Part shown: piece after piece, positions 9,069-18,865 of the stretch
How positions within the stretch are numbered: position 1 is the stretch's first letter
Layout: each line of letters opens with the position of its first letter
Assembly: GCF_000332335.1 (NCBI RefSeq)
Contig: NZ_KB235948.1
Location: 3,223,769 to 3,287,768 of the forward strand
Direction of reading: 5' to 3'
DNA length: 64,000 nucleotides
From: Kamptonema formosum PCC 10802
GTDB lineage: Bacteria > Cyanobacteriota > Cyanobacteriia > Cyanobacteriales > Oscillatoriaceae
The notes under the pieces: generated by a model
Database searches by the model: none
The model's input: the letters and a program-made list of their open reading frames with translations, nothing else
What the model was told of the DNA's origin: nothing
Translations under genes and position numbers: made by a program

Positions 9069-10841
9069 TTGCAGCCGGTTGTGAATCAGTCTTTTCCGAC
9101 TTCCGTCCACTGCATCAATCCCGACTGTCAGCGTCCCGCCTCTCAGATTGCGGGCAATAAGTTCTGCCAGAGTTGCGGGACACCCCTGCTATTGAACAAT
9201 CGCTACATTCCCCTGCAAAAACTGGGCAGTGGCGGGTTTGCTGTCACCTACACAGTCTGCGACCTCAAGTCCCAAACTGAGCGGGTGCTAAAATTGCTGG
9301 TAGAAACCTCCCCCCAAGCGCTGCGACTGTTTGAGCAAGAAGCCGCCGTTTTGGCCAGCCTGCGCCATCCGGGCGTGCCGGGGGTGGAGTCGGGCAGCTA
9401 TTTTCAGGTGCAGCTTCCCGCACCGCACCGGCGCACTCTGCCCTGTCTGGTGATGGAAAAAATCAATGGCCAGACTCTGGAAGACATTCTCGACCGCTAT
9501 CCCAAAGGGTGTCCGGAATCCCTAGTCCTCGACTGGCTGTGTCAGGCAGCGGACATTCTCCAAGTGCTGCACCGGCGCAAGATTGTCCACCGCGACCTCA
9601 AACCGGCGAACTTCATGCTGCGCACCCCCCCTCACCCCGGAGGGGAAAGTAAATTAGTGGTCATTGACTTTGGCGGAGTCAAACAAATCGCCACCGCCCT
9701 CCAGCACTCTCAGCGGAGCTCCACGCGGGTGGTCTCTCCAGGATACAGCCCCCCAGAGCAGATTGCCGGCGCTCTTGTCGGACCGGCTGCCGATTTCTAC
9801 GCCCTGGGGCGCACCTGCATTCACTTGCTCACCGGGCGCTACCCCGCCGATCTCGACGATCCCGTGACTGGACAGTGCCGGTGGCACCATCACGCCCGCG
9901 TCAGCCCAGTCTTGGCTATTCTTATAGATGAAATGGTGCACCCGTCACCCGAAAAACGACCGGCAAGCGCCGCTGAGATTTCTGGACGCCTGCGCCAGCG
10001 GTCGCGGGCCAGCCGGCAGCGCCGCCCAGTCACTGTCCGGGTAAAGGCCACCGGCAGCGCCGCTTCTGGAGTGATGCGGGCCATTTTCAAACCCCTGTGG
10101 CAAGCCCTCACCTCCATCGCCATCTTCTTCTATGAAATCGCTGCCGGCACAGTCGCCGCCATCATTGCCACAGTCTGGTGGGCGGTGCGAGCGCTATTCG
10201 ATACCTTGCTCGGCATGGTGCTGGCGGGATTGGGCGGCAGTGTGGGAGCCGGCATCGGGTTCTGGCTAGCGTACAGGGTGCCTGCCGGCACCCAGCTTGT
10301 CAACTTCCTCACCCACCAGCTAACCTTCTTAATTCCCGACACCCACCTCACCGTCGAGCGGGCGGTTCTTGTATTTGCCTTTGCTGGGCTGGGCACAGCC
10401 CTGGGACTGACCGAGGCGGGAAGTTTTGGCCAGTTCCGGCAGTTTGGGCCGGCTGGGCTGATGGGAATTTTCGGCTATGTGCTGGGGTGGTTTGCGTTGG
10501 GGGCGATCGCACCGGCAGCCGCAGCAGCCGGCAGCCTCACTGAAGCTTGGATGGCATTTACTGCCATTGCGATCGCAGCCCTCACCCTCGGTCTGGGATT
10601 GCGCGGACCTGTCCTGCTGCACGCTTCTCTCGCCGCCATCGGAACCGCCACCTTAGTTGCCGGTTTGCTTTCCCCATCCCCCTCCTCCTTTTTCCCCCAC
10701 CTTCTCCCCACAGCTGCCGGCGGTATCCAGGTGGCAGAGAGTGTCGTCTTTTTTGCTCTCTTGGGCAGCACCTGCGCCTTCTGTCTCGGTGTCACCTACT
10801 ACCTCCTCGTTCCTTTTTTGCGCTTGTTGGGTTTCCGCTAA
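9069..10841 (+). CDS. Membrane Ser/Thr protein kinase with N-terminal zinc ribbon
   Basis: 590 residues. A zinc-ribbon-like segment at about residues 17-42 (CINPDC ... CQSCG) precedes a Hanks-type kinase domain at about 46-320: LGSGGFAVTY (nucleotide loop), RVLKLL (ATP lysine), HRDLKPANFML (catalytic Asp), VIDFGGVK (metal-binding DFG) and GYSPPEQ. The C-terminal 250 residues hold about five hydrophobic helices, so the kinase should be membrane-anchored with the catalytic domain in the cytoplasm. Starts are ambiguous: TTG at 9069 or GTG at 9081, which would drop four residues. The target is unknown. It stands alone, divergent from rbcL. Confidence 0.93.
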   Translation: MQPVVNQSFPTSVHCINPDCQRPASQIAGNKFCQSCGTPLLLNNRYIPLQKLGSGGFAVTYTVCDLKSQTERVLKLLVETSPQALRLFEQEAAVLASLRHPGVPGVESGSYFQVQLPAPHRRTLPCLVMEKINGQTLEDILDRYPKGCPESLVLDWLCQAADILQVLHRRKIVHRDLKPANFMLRTPPHPGGESKLVVIDFGGVKQIATALQHSQRSSTRVVSPGYSPPEQIAGALVGPAADFYALGRTCIHLLTGRYPADLDDPVTGQCRWHHHARVSPVLAILIDEMVHPSPEKRPASAAEISGRLRQRSRASRQRRPVTVRVKATGSAASGVMRAIFKPLWQALTSIAIFFYEIAAGTVAAIIATVWWAVRALFDTLLGMVLAGLGGSVGAGIGFWLAYRVPAGTQLVNFLTHQLTFLIPDTHLTVERAVLVFAFAGLGTALGLTEAGSFGQFRQFGPAGLMGIFGYVLGWFALGAIAPAAAAAGSLTEAWMAFTAIAIAALTLGLGLRGPVLLHASLAAIGTATLVAGLLSPSPSSFFPHLLPTAAGGIQVAESVVFFALLGSTCAFCLGVTYYLLVPFLRLLGFR

Positions 10842-10849
10842 CCTTCACA

Positions 10850-10991
10850 AACCGGGTTTCTGATTCAAGGGTTCGGGCCAGCTGCCAAAGTTGTCGCAGA
10901 AACCCGGTTTCTTCTAGGAGCCTGAGAAACCGGGTTTCTGATTCAAGGGTTCGGGCCAGGTGCCAAAGTTGTCGCAGAAACCCGGTTTCTT
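10850..10991. repeat. Duplicated palindrome-flanked unit (AGAAACCGGGTTTCT family)
   Basis: Two copies of a unit of about 65 bp. Each begins with an AAACCGGGTTTCT half, continues through a shared core (GATTCAAGGGTTCGGGCCAG) and ends in GCAGAAACCCGGTTTCTT. The flanking palindromes are the same family found at 38817, 50562, 51745, 56727 and 57403. The element lies between two plus-strand genes. Confidence 0.85.
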
Positions 10992-11062
10992 GAATTGACA
11001 TTTCATAACTCATTAGGTTAAAATAGCATATATCGTCACTGTTTTTGCGAGAACTAGCAGCT

Positions 11063-11719
11063 ATGAAATCAGGAGATACAGTTGCGGCGAAATGGGGTGA
11101 GGGCGGTTATTACTTAGCCCGGATTGTAGGGGGCAGCGGAGAGGAATACGGTGTTATTTATGCAGATGGGGAAACCGGCACCCTCAGCCCAAAAGAGATC
11201 CTTCCCATTGCCCCAGCCGGCAGCACCAAGATTGGCGATCCCGTGATCGCCGCTAGCCAAGGAGCTAAAATGTATCCGGGGGTTATCATTGAAAAACTTG
11301 ACGGCGGGGAAGCGTACACCGTGCAGTGGGATAGCGGCGACGAACCGGCAGTCGTGCCGGCAGACAAAATTGCCAAATTCCCTATTCCTCTGCTGAAACC
11401 CGGAGATACAGTCGCCGCCAAGTGGAGTGAGGGCGGTTATTACTTTGCCCGAATCGTAAGCGTCAAGGGCGACAGTTATGATATTATTTACGGAGATGGG
11501 AACACCGCCACCCTCAGCGCCACCGATATCATTCCCATTTCCCCACCAGCCGGCACTATCAAAGCCGGCGATTTCATTCTAGGCGTCTGGGAAGGGGACC
11601 GCATGTACACCGGCACGGTCACGGAAACGATTGAGGGCGGAAAGGCTTATATCGTGCAGTGGGATAAGGGCACCACTCCGTCGGTTGTGCCGGCAAGCCA
11701 AATTGCCAAGCTTCCGTAA
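11063..11719 (+). CDS. Tudor/Agenet-like tandem repeat protein
   Basis: 218 residues from the ATG at 11063; an upstream in-frame TTG at 11045 would add six. The protein is a duplication of about 108 residues. Each half has a block beginning GDTVAAKW.EGGYY.ARIV and a second block ending YTVQWDSG or YIVQWDKG then VVPA. The repeated short beta-strand pattern resembles Agenet/Tudor-like (SH3-barrel) domains, which in other organisms read modified or charged ligands; the ligand here is unknown. There is no signal peptide or membrane segment, so it is probably cytoplasmic. It is isolated between repeats and a convergent exoprotein gene. Confidence 0.75.
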   Translation: MKSGDTVAAKWGEGGYYLARIVGGSGEEYGVIYADGETGTLSPKEILPIAPAGSTKIGDPVIAASQGAKMYPGVIIEKLDGGEAYTVQWDSGDEPAVVPADKIAKFPIPLLKPGDTVAAKWSEGGYYFARIVSVKGDSYDIIYGDGNTATLSATDIIPISPPAGTIKAGDFILGVWEGDRMYTGTVTETIEGGKAYIVQWDKGTTPSVVPASQIAKLP

Positions 11720-11754
11720 AATTTCCCTAAACTTTGATAAAGAGTGGCTGTTTC

Positions 11755-11980
11755 CGGGGCAATCTGCAATCGCACCAGAGCCACCGGCACCTCGGTCAGT
11801 TGAGCGGTTTGCATACTGTTGGCAATCCGCAATCGCACCCGAGATGCTGGCACTGTGTTGGGGGCGGGTTTATTGGCAGGGTGAGCTGTGTGAGAAATAT
11901 TTCGGGTGAGCCCGCCCCTACAGCCATCAGCAATTTTATCCGAGTCCTTGACAAAAAAGCGAAATTGTGGTAATGGGAGG
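11755..11980. repeat. 3' flank repeat of TpsA copy A, with TTGACA-N12-TGTGGTAA motif
   Basis: Contains two copies of a GGCAATC(T/C)GCAATCGCACC block (near 11757 and 11821), a GGGGCGGGTTT ... GCCCGCCCCTAC inverted pair (11870-11922), and TTGACA at 11948 followed 12 bases later by TGTGGTAA. The same arrangement follows every gene of the exoprotein array on the minus strand. Confidence 0.7.
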
Positions 11981-14443
11981 CTACCGGCTGGCGGGGCAGT
12001 TTGCCGGCGGCTGCCAAGGGGGGTGGGGGGTGCCGGTGCTTGGGTTGGCGGTGAGGGTGACGGTGCCTGCCGGGCTGATGACCCACCCTTGGGCTTCTGC
12101 GAGGGGCGGTGGGGAGCCGGGATTGGGGGATTTGGGGATTTCTCGGGTGAGTGTGGGGGGTGCCGGCGCTTCTGGTTGGGGGGACGCCCACTCAATGGCA
12201 GGGGCAGTGCCGGAGAGGGGATCGCTGGGTGCCGGGAGGATGCCGCCAGAGCCGGTGACGGTGAAGCTGTTACTCTGGTGCGTTTGGCAGCTAGAGTCAA
12301 TCAGTCGGGAGACATCAACCAGATTTGACTGCAATTCGACTAAACCGGCTGCGGGGTTGATATCTGGGGTGTTGAGGGTGACTGTGCCGCTGAAAGACGA
12401 GCCAAGCTGGGAAGAAGCGGTGATGTCAGAATCTGGAGAGGGGCGATCGCGAAACTTGGTGCCGAAAATGCCGGTGGCGCTGACGGTGACTCGCCCGCCA
12501 AAACTCTGTTCGGCGTTGGCGGAGATGTCGCTATTTTCCAAAGCTACTAGGGTGTCTGCGGTGATAGTAATATTGCCGCCGGTGGCTGTGCCCTGAGCGC
12601 TGGTGGTGATATTGCTGCCCCTGCGAAGTTGAATGTCAGAAGCGTGCAAAGTGATGTTGCCGCCATCGCCGGCTGAGGTTTCTGCAGTCAGCAGCGCTTC
12701 GGTGTCGAGGCGGATGGTGCTCGCCCTGACGGTTAAGTTGCGGGCTGTCCCAGTGCCGCGACTGCGGACACTGACTCTCGCCCCATCGCGAACTGTCAAC
12801 CGCGCTGTTTCCAGGGTCAAACTGCCGCCGTTTCCGGTGGAATTCAGCCCGCCGGCAGCGTACAGGCCGCTGCTGAGATCGCCGGCAGTGGCGGTGCCGG
12901 CGAGTTCTGCGGACTCGGTGGCGATAACTGTCAGAGATCCCCCATCTCCGGCACCGAAGGTGGCAGTGCCGGCAGCTGCGCCATTGCGGAGACTTAAGCG
13001 TGCGGTTTCAATGGTTAAATTGCCCGCACGTCCGGTTGAGCCCTGTTCCGCTTGAGCGGCAAAACCGCTGGGAGTCTCTCCGTCAGGGGAAGTGCCGGCA
13101 GCCTCTACCGATTCTGCTGCGCGGACACTCACAGATCCCCCATCCCCCGCGCCGAAGGTGGAAGCGCTGATTCCTGCGCCATCGCGGACGGTTAAGCGCG
13201 CTGTTTCAACGGTCAGGTTGCCCGCTCTGCCGGTTGAGAATGTTACCGCACTCAAGCGTGCCGGGAGCCGGCTGCCGGCATTTGTGCCGGTGAGTTCTAC
13301 TGATTCGCTGGCTTTAAGTGTTACAGAACCCCCATCCCCCGCACCGGTGGTGGAAGCGCTAATCCCTGCGCCATCTTGGAGGGTCAAGCGTCGGGTTTCC
13401 ACGGTTAAATTGCCCGCGCTGCCGGTGGAGTAAGTATTAGCCGTTAGGGTGCTGCTGACCTGAGTGTCGGGTGAGGCTCCCCTCAAGTCTACCGATTCGG
13501 ACGCCCGCACGCTGAGGGTCCCTCCGGGTTCTGCTCCTTGGGTGAGGGCGAAAATTGCGGAACCGTCGCTGAGCAACAGCTGCCGCGCGGCGACCTGAAT
13601 ATTGCCACCCCCACGGCCACTGGCATCAGCAGAAGCAGCTTGCGAGAGTTGAATATCTTGGAAGTTTTGCACTCCTGAATACTCCAGCGCCCAACCGGCA
13701 CTGTTTGGAATGAGACTGACATAACTTCCCGCGCCCGCACTTCCCAGTTCGATGCGCCCTCCTTCTGCTGTGATATTTCCCCCGACTAGGGAGATATTGC
13801 CTCCCAGTAGGGATAAAGTTTTGCCGGCACTCACTTGCAGTCCCGCCGATCTGTTATCCCGAATTATAGCATAAGTCTCGGGGTCAAGACTCATATTGTT
13901 ACCGGCACCCCGCACGACAATCTCTCCCGGATTCTGCCCCAACTGCAAACCTACCGGCACATTGACTGTCAGTAGCGGTGGCGCGGTTGGGTTTGTGGCG
14001 CTGAATTGGTTGCCGTCCGCAAATTTAATGCTGCTGGCGGTACTCGCTAAAAATGAGCCGCCAATATTGAGTGATGCGTTGGGACCAAAAATAATTCCGC
14101 TGGGGTTGAGCAGGAATAAGTTGGCGGAGCCATTGGCTTTTATTCTGCCGTCTATGTTAGATATTGACCCCCCTGTGACTCGCGTGATAATATTTTGAAT
14201 ATCGGGGGAATTGTTGAAGTGGGCGGTGCTGCCAGCCGGCAGAGAAAATTCCCTAAAGCTGTGGAAGAGATTCGCACCGGCATTCGTGCCGCCGGTGATT
14301 GTGACAGTATTTCCTTGTGGCGTGACGGTAGAGTTCACCGGCATTGTTGCGTCGGGAACAATTTGTGCCGAAATCGGGCGGCTTGTCTCCAGGCACGCGA
14401 TTGCCAGACTGCCGAATATCCAGATGGGAATACCCTGTTTCAT
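11981..14443 (-). CDS. Filamentous-haemagglutinin-like exoprotein (TpsA), copy A
   Basis: 820 residues. A signal peptide (WIFGSLAIACLETSRPISAQ) leads into a TPS secretion domain at about residues 30-180 with the family landmarks [19 protein letters not shown] and [20 protein letters not shown]. The rest is a beta-helix of degenerate 50-residue repeats such as GNLTVET.RLTVRDGAGIS and GGSVTVRASESVEL. A short C-terminal domain has one Cys (SSCQTHQSNSFTVTG) and a Pro-rich tail. TpsA proteins cross the outer membrane through a TpsB/FhaC-like pore and serve in adhesion or as surface layers; no TpsB gene is in the window. Last gene of a four-member tandem array. Confidence 0.9.
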   Translation of the reverse strand: MKQGIPIWIFGSLAIACLETSRPISAQIVPDATMPVNSTVTPQGNTVTITGGTNAGANLFHSFREFSLPAGSTAHFNNSPDIQNIITRVTGGSISNIDGRIKANGSANLFLLNPSGIIFGPNASLNIGGSFLASTASSIKFADGNQFSATNPTAPPLLTVNVPVGLQLGQNPGEIVVRGAGNNMSLDPETYAIIRDNRSAGLQVSAGKTLSLLGGNISLVGGNITAEGGRIELGSAGAGSYVSLIPNSAGWALEYSGVQNFQDIQLSQAASADASGRGGGNIQVAARQLLLSDGSAIFALTQGAEPGGTLSVRASESVDLRGASPDTQVSSTLTANTYSTGSAGNLTVETRRLTLQDGAGISASTTGAGDGGSVTLKASESVELTGTNAGSRLPARLSAVTFSTGRAGNLTVETARLTVRDGAGISASTFGAGDGGSVSVRAAESVEAAGTSPDGETPSGFAAQAEQGSTGRAGNLTIETARLSLRNGAAAGTATFGAGDGGSLTVIATESAELAGTATAGDLSSGLYAAGGLNSTGNGGSLTLETARLTVRDGARVSVRSRGTGTARNLTVRASTIRLDTEALLTAETSAGDGGNITLHASDIQLRRGSNITTSAQGTATGGNITITADTLVALENSDISANAEQSFGGRVTVSATGIFGTKFRDRPSPDSDITASSQLGSSFSGTVTLNTPDINPAAGLVELQSNLVDVSRLIDSSCQTHQSNSFTVTGSGGILPAPSDPLSGTAPAIEWASPQPEAPAPPTLTREIPKSPNPGSPPPLAEAQGWVISPAGTVTLTANPSTGTPHPPWQPPANCPASR

Positions 14444-14613
14444 TGCTGTTTTTGGATTGTGCTGGCGAGAGTGGGGGCTGCTGGCTCGTTCTCTAGCTTA
14501 AACGCCTTGCTTTGCTGCTTGCCAATTTTCCAATTCTAGCCGATCTCTGTGAGTGGGGGCGGGGAAAGGGTTCCATGCAGCAGCTGTTCCAGCGGGCTCA
14601 CCCGCCCCAAAGG

Positions 14614-14680
14614 TTTATATACTGTTGGCAATCTGCAATTTAAACAATGGGTTGACAAAAAAGCAAAAGTGTGGTAAGGA
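14614..14680. repeat. 3' flank repeat of TpsA copy B
   Basis: ATACTGTTGGCAATCTGCAAT at about 14620, followed by TTGACA at 14652 and TGTGGTAA 12 bases later, immediately beyond the stop codon of copy B. It is part of the unit duplicated along the exoprotein array. Confidence 0.75.
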
Positions 14681-14683
14681 AGG

Positions 14684-17600
14684 CTACTGGCTCTGGGGGC
14701 AAGCTGAGGGCGGCTGCCAGGGGGCGGGAGTGCCGGCTCTTGGGTTGGCGGTGAGGGTGACGGTGCCTTGGGGGCTGATTGTCCAGCCTCGGGCTTCTAC
14801 GAGGGGGGGTGAGGAGCCGGGATTAGGGGATTTGGGGATGGTTGGCGGTGGGGGAAGTGGGCGGGGAAGGGGAGTGGAACCCAAATCGATGAGTGGGGTG
14901 CCGCCGGCGAGGGGTTCGCTGGGGCTGGGGGGGATGCCGCCCCTGCCGGTGACGGTGAAGCTGCTGTTGCGGTAGGCGGCGCAGGTGGTGTCGATCAAGC
15001 GGGCGCTCTCCAGGAATTCTGACTGCAATTGCACAAGCCCAAAGGCGGGGTTAACGTCTGGGGTGCTGATTCGCACGACGCCGCTGAAGGAAGCGCCGAG
15101 CTCGGAACTGGCGGTGATGTCGGAGGTGAGTGGGGATTCGAGGGGGCGGTATTCGGTGCCGAAGATGCCTTTGGCGCTGATGGTGACTTGCCCTCCGGAG
15201 CCTTTTTGGGCGTTGGCGGTGATGTCGCTATTTTCTAGGGCGGTTATGGTGTCGGCGGTGATGGCAATATTGCCGCCGGTGGCGGTGCCGGTGGCGCTGG
15301 TGGTGATGGCGCTACCACCGCGCAGCTGGATGTCGCCGGTGGTGAGGGTGATGTTGCCGCGATCGCCGGCGGCGGTTTGGGCGCTGAGTGTTCCCCGGTT
15401 GAGCAGCCGCACTGAGGGGGCGGCAATTTCCAGGTTGCCGGCTTTCCCACCGGCAAAACTGTCTACGGCGACGCGAGCTCCATTCCCCACAACAAGCCTG
15501 GGTGTGGCAATGTTGATGTCGCCGGCATCTCCGCTGCCTGCGGAGTTTGTGCGGATTAAGCTGGGAAATCGGGCGTCAGCTGACGTTCCTGTTACTGTTA
15601 CTGAATCGCCTGCTGTGACCTGTATAGTTCCGCCCCTTCCGGAGCCAAAGGTGCTGGCTGAGACTCTCGCTCCCTCGCGGAGATTTAGCCTGCCGGTGTT
15701 AATCATTATATCTCCCGCATTTGCCGGACTGATCGTGGTAGTGGTTAAACTTGTGTTCAGGGAGATGCCCAGGATATAAAAGATGTCGCCTCCGGTCAGT
15801 TCTACTGAGTCGGTGGCGTTTACAGTCAGGGTGCCGCTGGCTCCCGCACCGGCGGTGCTGGTGAGCGCTACGGCGGAATTCTGCATTCTCAAATTCCGGG
15901 TGTTAACCGTCAGGTTGCCTGCCACTCCTGTGCTTCCAGGTCTGTTGCCGGTGAGCAAGCCGGCGCTATCTAATTCTACTGAATCTTTGGCGTTTACTGT
16001 TAAAGCTCCCCCCAGACCGGCACCTGTGGTGGATGTGACGGCGAATGCTCCATTTCCGGCGGTGAATCGGGAGGTGTTAATTGTGATGTCCCCGGCATCG
16101 CCGGAACCGAAGCTCATGGCATACAAGCCGTTGCGCAAGTCAGACAGACCTGTGGTGAAATCAGCGAGCTGGGTAAACCCTTCGACAAATCTTCCCGTGC
16201 CGGCGATCTCTACAGAATCTGTGGCGTTTACTGTCAAGTTGCCGGCATGTGCTGCGCCTGTGGTGCTGGTGGAGATTAGCCCGCCGCGCAGGATTAACCG
16301 GCCTGTTTCAATGGTAATATTGCCACCGGCACCGGTTGCTGCTGACTGGACTGTGGTGGAGATGGTGCTGGGAGTTTTGCCGTCTGGGGAGGTGCCGGTG
16401 ATTTCCACTGAATCCCTGGCTTTTATGGTGAGGGTGCCTGCAGCGCCGGCACCGGCACTGCCGGCGGAGATCAGCCCCCCATCCCGCAGGCTCAACCGCC
16501 CCGTTTCCACGGTCAAATTGCCGGCATTTCCTGCGGAACCCTGAACCGCTTGAGTTTGCAGGGTGCTCCCCGAAATTCCCCCAGCCGCACCGCTCAATTC
16601 TACTGATTCAGACGCCCGCACTGTCAGGAAACCCCCACTGCCCTCCCCCCATGCTGAAGCAGATATAAACGCGCCGTCTTGCATGATTAACCTGCCTGTT
16701 TCTATGGTAATGCTGCTGGCGTTGCCGGTGGAACCCTCGTTGGCTTCGCTCAGCAAGAAATTGGGCAAGCCTTGGGGGCTAATCCCTCTCATTTCTACGG
16801 ACTCTTTTGCCCTGACTGTCACTGAACCACTACTGCCTGCGCCAAAGGTTGCTGATGAGATCACTGCTCCATTTTCCATAATTAACCGGCCCGTGTCTAT
16901 GGTGAGGGTTCCGCCATTGCCGGTGGCTCCTTTCGTGACTTCCGTCAGTAAGGAGCTGGGATAGCCAAAGGCATTTATACCGCTCAGCCGCACGGAGTCT
17001 GTGGCGTGCAGTGTCAGGGACTCGCCAGATTTTGAGCCGGCTGTTGTTGCCATCATAACACTGCCGTCGTTCAGGGAGATTTGACTGCCGGTTACTTGGA
17101 TCTTCCCGCCGCTGTCGCCGCTGGTGTCCAGGGAAGCTGCTGCTGCCAGCTGGATGTTTTGGAAGTTCTGCGCGCTAGAATATCCTAAACTCCAGCCATT
17201 TTTTGCTGGAGTTAGGGTGACGGTGCTTCCCGCCCCCACACTTCCCAGTTCAATTCGCCCGCCTTGTGCGGTCAAGTTCCCACCGGCAAGTGTGAGGTCC
17301 CCCCCAACAAGGGCGATGGTTTTGCCGGCGACCTGAAGTCCGGGGGGGCGGTCGTCTTTGAGGGTGGCAAAGGTTTCCGGATCGGATTTGAGATTGTTGC
17401 CGGTGCCGGCTATTTCTATTTTACCCGGTTCCTGCCCGAATTGCAAGCCAACCGGCACGCTAACTGTTAGCAAAGGCGGCGCTTTTGGGTTTGTGGCGCT
17501 AAATTCACTGCCGTCCGCAAATTTAAGGCTGCTGGCGGTGCTGGCAAGAAATGAGCCGCCAATATTCAGGGAGGCGTTGGGGCCAAAAACGATGCCGGTG

Positions 17601-17944
17601 GGGTTAATCAGGAATAAGTTGGCGGTGCCATTTGCCTTAATTGCGCCGTCTATGTTGGAGATTGAGCTTCCTGTAACTCGCGTGATGATGTTCTGAATAT
17701 CGGTGCTATTATTGAAGTGAGCTGTGCTGCCTGCAGGGAGAGAAAATTCCCGGAAGCTGTGAAAGAGATTCGCACCGGCACTGGTGCCGCCGGTGATGTT
17801 GAGCGTATTTCCTTGTGGGGTGACGATAGAGTTTACCGGCAGGGTGGCGTCGGGAGCGATTTGCCCCCAACTCGGGCTGCTAGTCATTAGGGACGCTGTT
17901 GCCAGACTGCCGAAAATCCAGAAGTGGCGAATACCTTGTTTCAT
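14684..17944 (-). CDS. Filamentous-haemagglutinin-like exoprotein (TpsA), copy B
   Basis: 1086 residues with signal peptide (SLATASLMTSSPSWGQ), TPS domain ([39 protein letters not shown]) and a long beta-helix of repeated GNLTVET/GSVTVRA-type rungs. The C-terminal 200 residues (GNIAITADTITALENSDI, then AAYRNSSFTVTGRGGI) are almost the same as in copy D. The blocks at about 15240-15500 and 15960-16310 are close to identical at the DNA level with about 19550-19800 and 20260-20600 of copy D, which points to recent duplication or gene conversion. Probable surface or secreted adhesin. Confidence 0.9.
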   Translation of the reverse strand: MKQGIRHFWIFGSLATASLMTSSPSWGQIAPDATLPVNSIVTPQGNTLNITGGTSAGANLFHSFREFSLPAGSTAHFNNSTDIQNIITRVTGSSISNIDGAIKANGTANLFLINPTGIVFGPNASLNIGGSFLASTASSLKFADGSEFSATNPKAPPLLTVSVPVGLQFGQEPGKIEIAGTGNNLKSDPETFATLKDDRPPGLQVAGKTIALVGGDLTLAGGNLTAQGGRIELGSVGAGSTVTLTPAKNGWSLGYSSAQNFQNIQLAAAASLDTSGDSGGKIQVTGSQISLNDGSVMMATTAGSKSGESLTLHATDSVRLSGINAFGYPSSLLTEVTKGATGNGGTLTIDTGRLIMENGAVISSATFGAGSSGSVTVRAKESVEMRGISPQGLPNFLLSEANEGSTGNASSITIETGRLIMQDGAFISASAWGEGSGGFLTVRASESVELSGAAGGISGSTLQTQAVQGSAGNAGNLTVETGRLSLRDGGLISAGSAGAGAAGTLTIKARDSVEITGTSPDGKTPSTISTTVQSAATGAGGNITIETGRLILRGGLISTSTTGAAHAGNLTVNATDSVEIAGTGRFVEGFTQLADFTTGLSDLRNGLYAMSFGSGDAGDITINTSRFTAGNGAFAVTSTTGAGLGGALTVNAKDSVELDSAGLLTGNRPGSTGVAGNLTVNTRNLRMQNSAVALTSTAGAGASGTLTVNATDSVELTGGDIFYILGISLNTSLTTTTISPANAGDIMINTGRLNLREGARVSASTFGSGRGGTIQVTAGDSVTVTGTSADARFPSLIRTNSAGSGDAGDINIATPRLVVGNGARVAVDSFAGGKAGNLEIAAPSVRLLNRGTLSAQTAAGDRGNITLTTGDIQLRGGSAITTSATGTATGGNIAITADTITALENSDITANAQKGSGGQVTISAKGIFGTEYRPLESPLTSDITASSELGASFSGVVRISTPDVNPAFGLVQLQSEFLESARLIDTTCAAYRNSSFTVTGRGGIPPSPSEPLAGGTPLIDLGSTPLPRPLPPPPTIPKSPNPGSSPPLVEARGWTISPQGTVTLTANPRAGTPAPWQPPSACPQSQ

Positions 17945-18087
17945 TGATGTTTGTTGGATTGGGCTGTCTTGGGGGATTGAGGGTGCCGGCTTTTTTGTTC
18001 ACCTCACCCGCCTTCTTACTTTTAGCTTGCTGCCGGCTAATTTTGCAATTCTATCTGTGCCCAAAGGGCATGATCGCGCAGCGCGGC

Positions 18088-18158
18088 TTATATACTGTTG
18101 GCAATCTGCAATCTGCTGCCTTTGGGTTGACAAAAAAGCGAGAGTGTGGTAAGGGAGA
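18088..18158. repeat. 3' flank repeat of TpsA copy C
   Basis: Starts with ATACTGTTGGCAATCTGCAAT and contains TTGACA at 18127 with TGTGGTAA after 12 bases. Because the frame of copy C is shifted, its reading frame runs through this element and stops only at 18088. Confidence 0.75.
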
Positions 18159-18741
18159 CTAGCGGATGGCGGGGCAGTTTGCCGGCACCTGCCAAGTCCC
18201 GTGGGGGGTAGCGGTGGGGGGGTTGGTGGTGATGCCCCAACTGCAAACCCACCGGCACGTTAACTGTCAGCAAGGGTGGCGCTGCTGGATTTGTGGCGCT
18301 GAATTCCGTCCCGTCCGCAAATTTAAGGCTGCTGGCTGTTGTGCCCATAAACGAGCCGCCAATATTGAGGGAAGCGTTGGGGCCAAAAATTATTCTGCTG
18401 GGGTTGAGCAGGAATAAGTTGGCAGTGCTATTGGCTTTAATTCTGCCATCTAGGTTGGAGATTCCACCCCCTGTCACCCGGGTGATGAGGTTCTGAATAT
18501 CTATGTTATTATTGAAGTGGGCTGCCGTGCCGGTGGGGAGAGAGAATTCCCTGAAGCTGTCAAAGAGATTGGCACCGGCACTGGTGCCGCCGGCAATGTT
18601 GAGCGTATTTCCTTGTGGCGTCACGACAGAATTCACCGGCAGTGTGGCGTCGGACACAATTTGCGCCGAAATCGGGCGGCTCATCCACAGGCACCCGATT
18701 GCCAGACTGCCGAATATGCAGATGTGAATCCCCTGTTTCAT
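18159..18741 (-). pseudogene. TpsA copy C, collapsed by an internal deletion
   Basis: The first 160 codons are a normal signal peptide and TPS domain very like copy A ([29 protein letters not shown]). After VPVGLQLG at about 18240 the sequence jumps straight to the gene's 3' end. In the frame that was open the product ends in unrelated residues at 18088, but a shifted frame across the junction reads [13 protein letters not shown] then a TAG at 18159-18161, matching the C-terminal tail of the full-length paralogues. So nearly the entire beta-helix was deleted and the two ends were joined out of frame. A secreted TPS-domain stub could still be made. Confidence 0.85.
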
Positions 18742-18865
18742 TGCTGTTTTTGCTAGGGTTTATTTTCCGGGGTGGGGCAAATGGGAACTTTCGCACATTA
18801 AACGCCTGACTGCACTTCGCCAAGTGCCTGTGGCCATTCTACCCGATGTGGGGCTCAACTGCAAT

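Noticed and set aside
11981..14443. Haemolysin or contact-dependent toxin (CdiA)
   Set aside because: No toxin C-terminus, pretoxin motif or immunity gene; the tail is a short Pro-rich domain shared by all copies.
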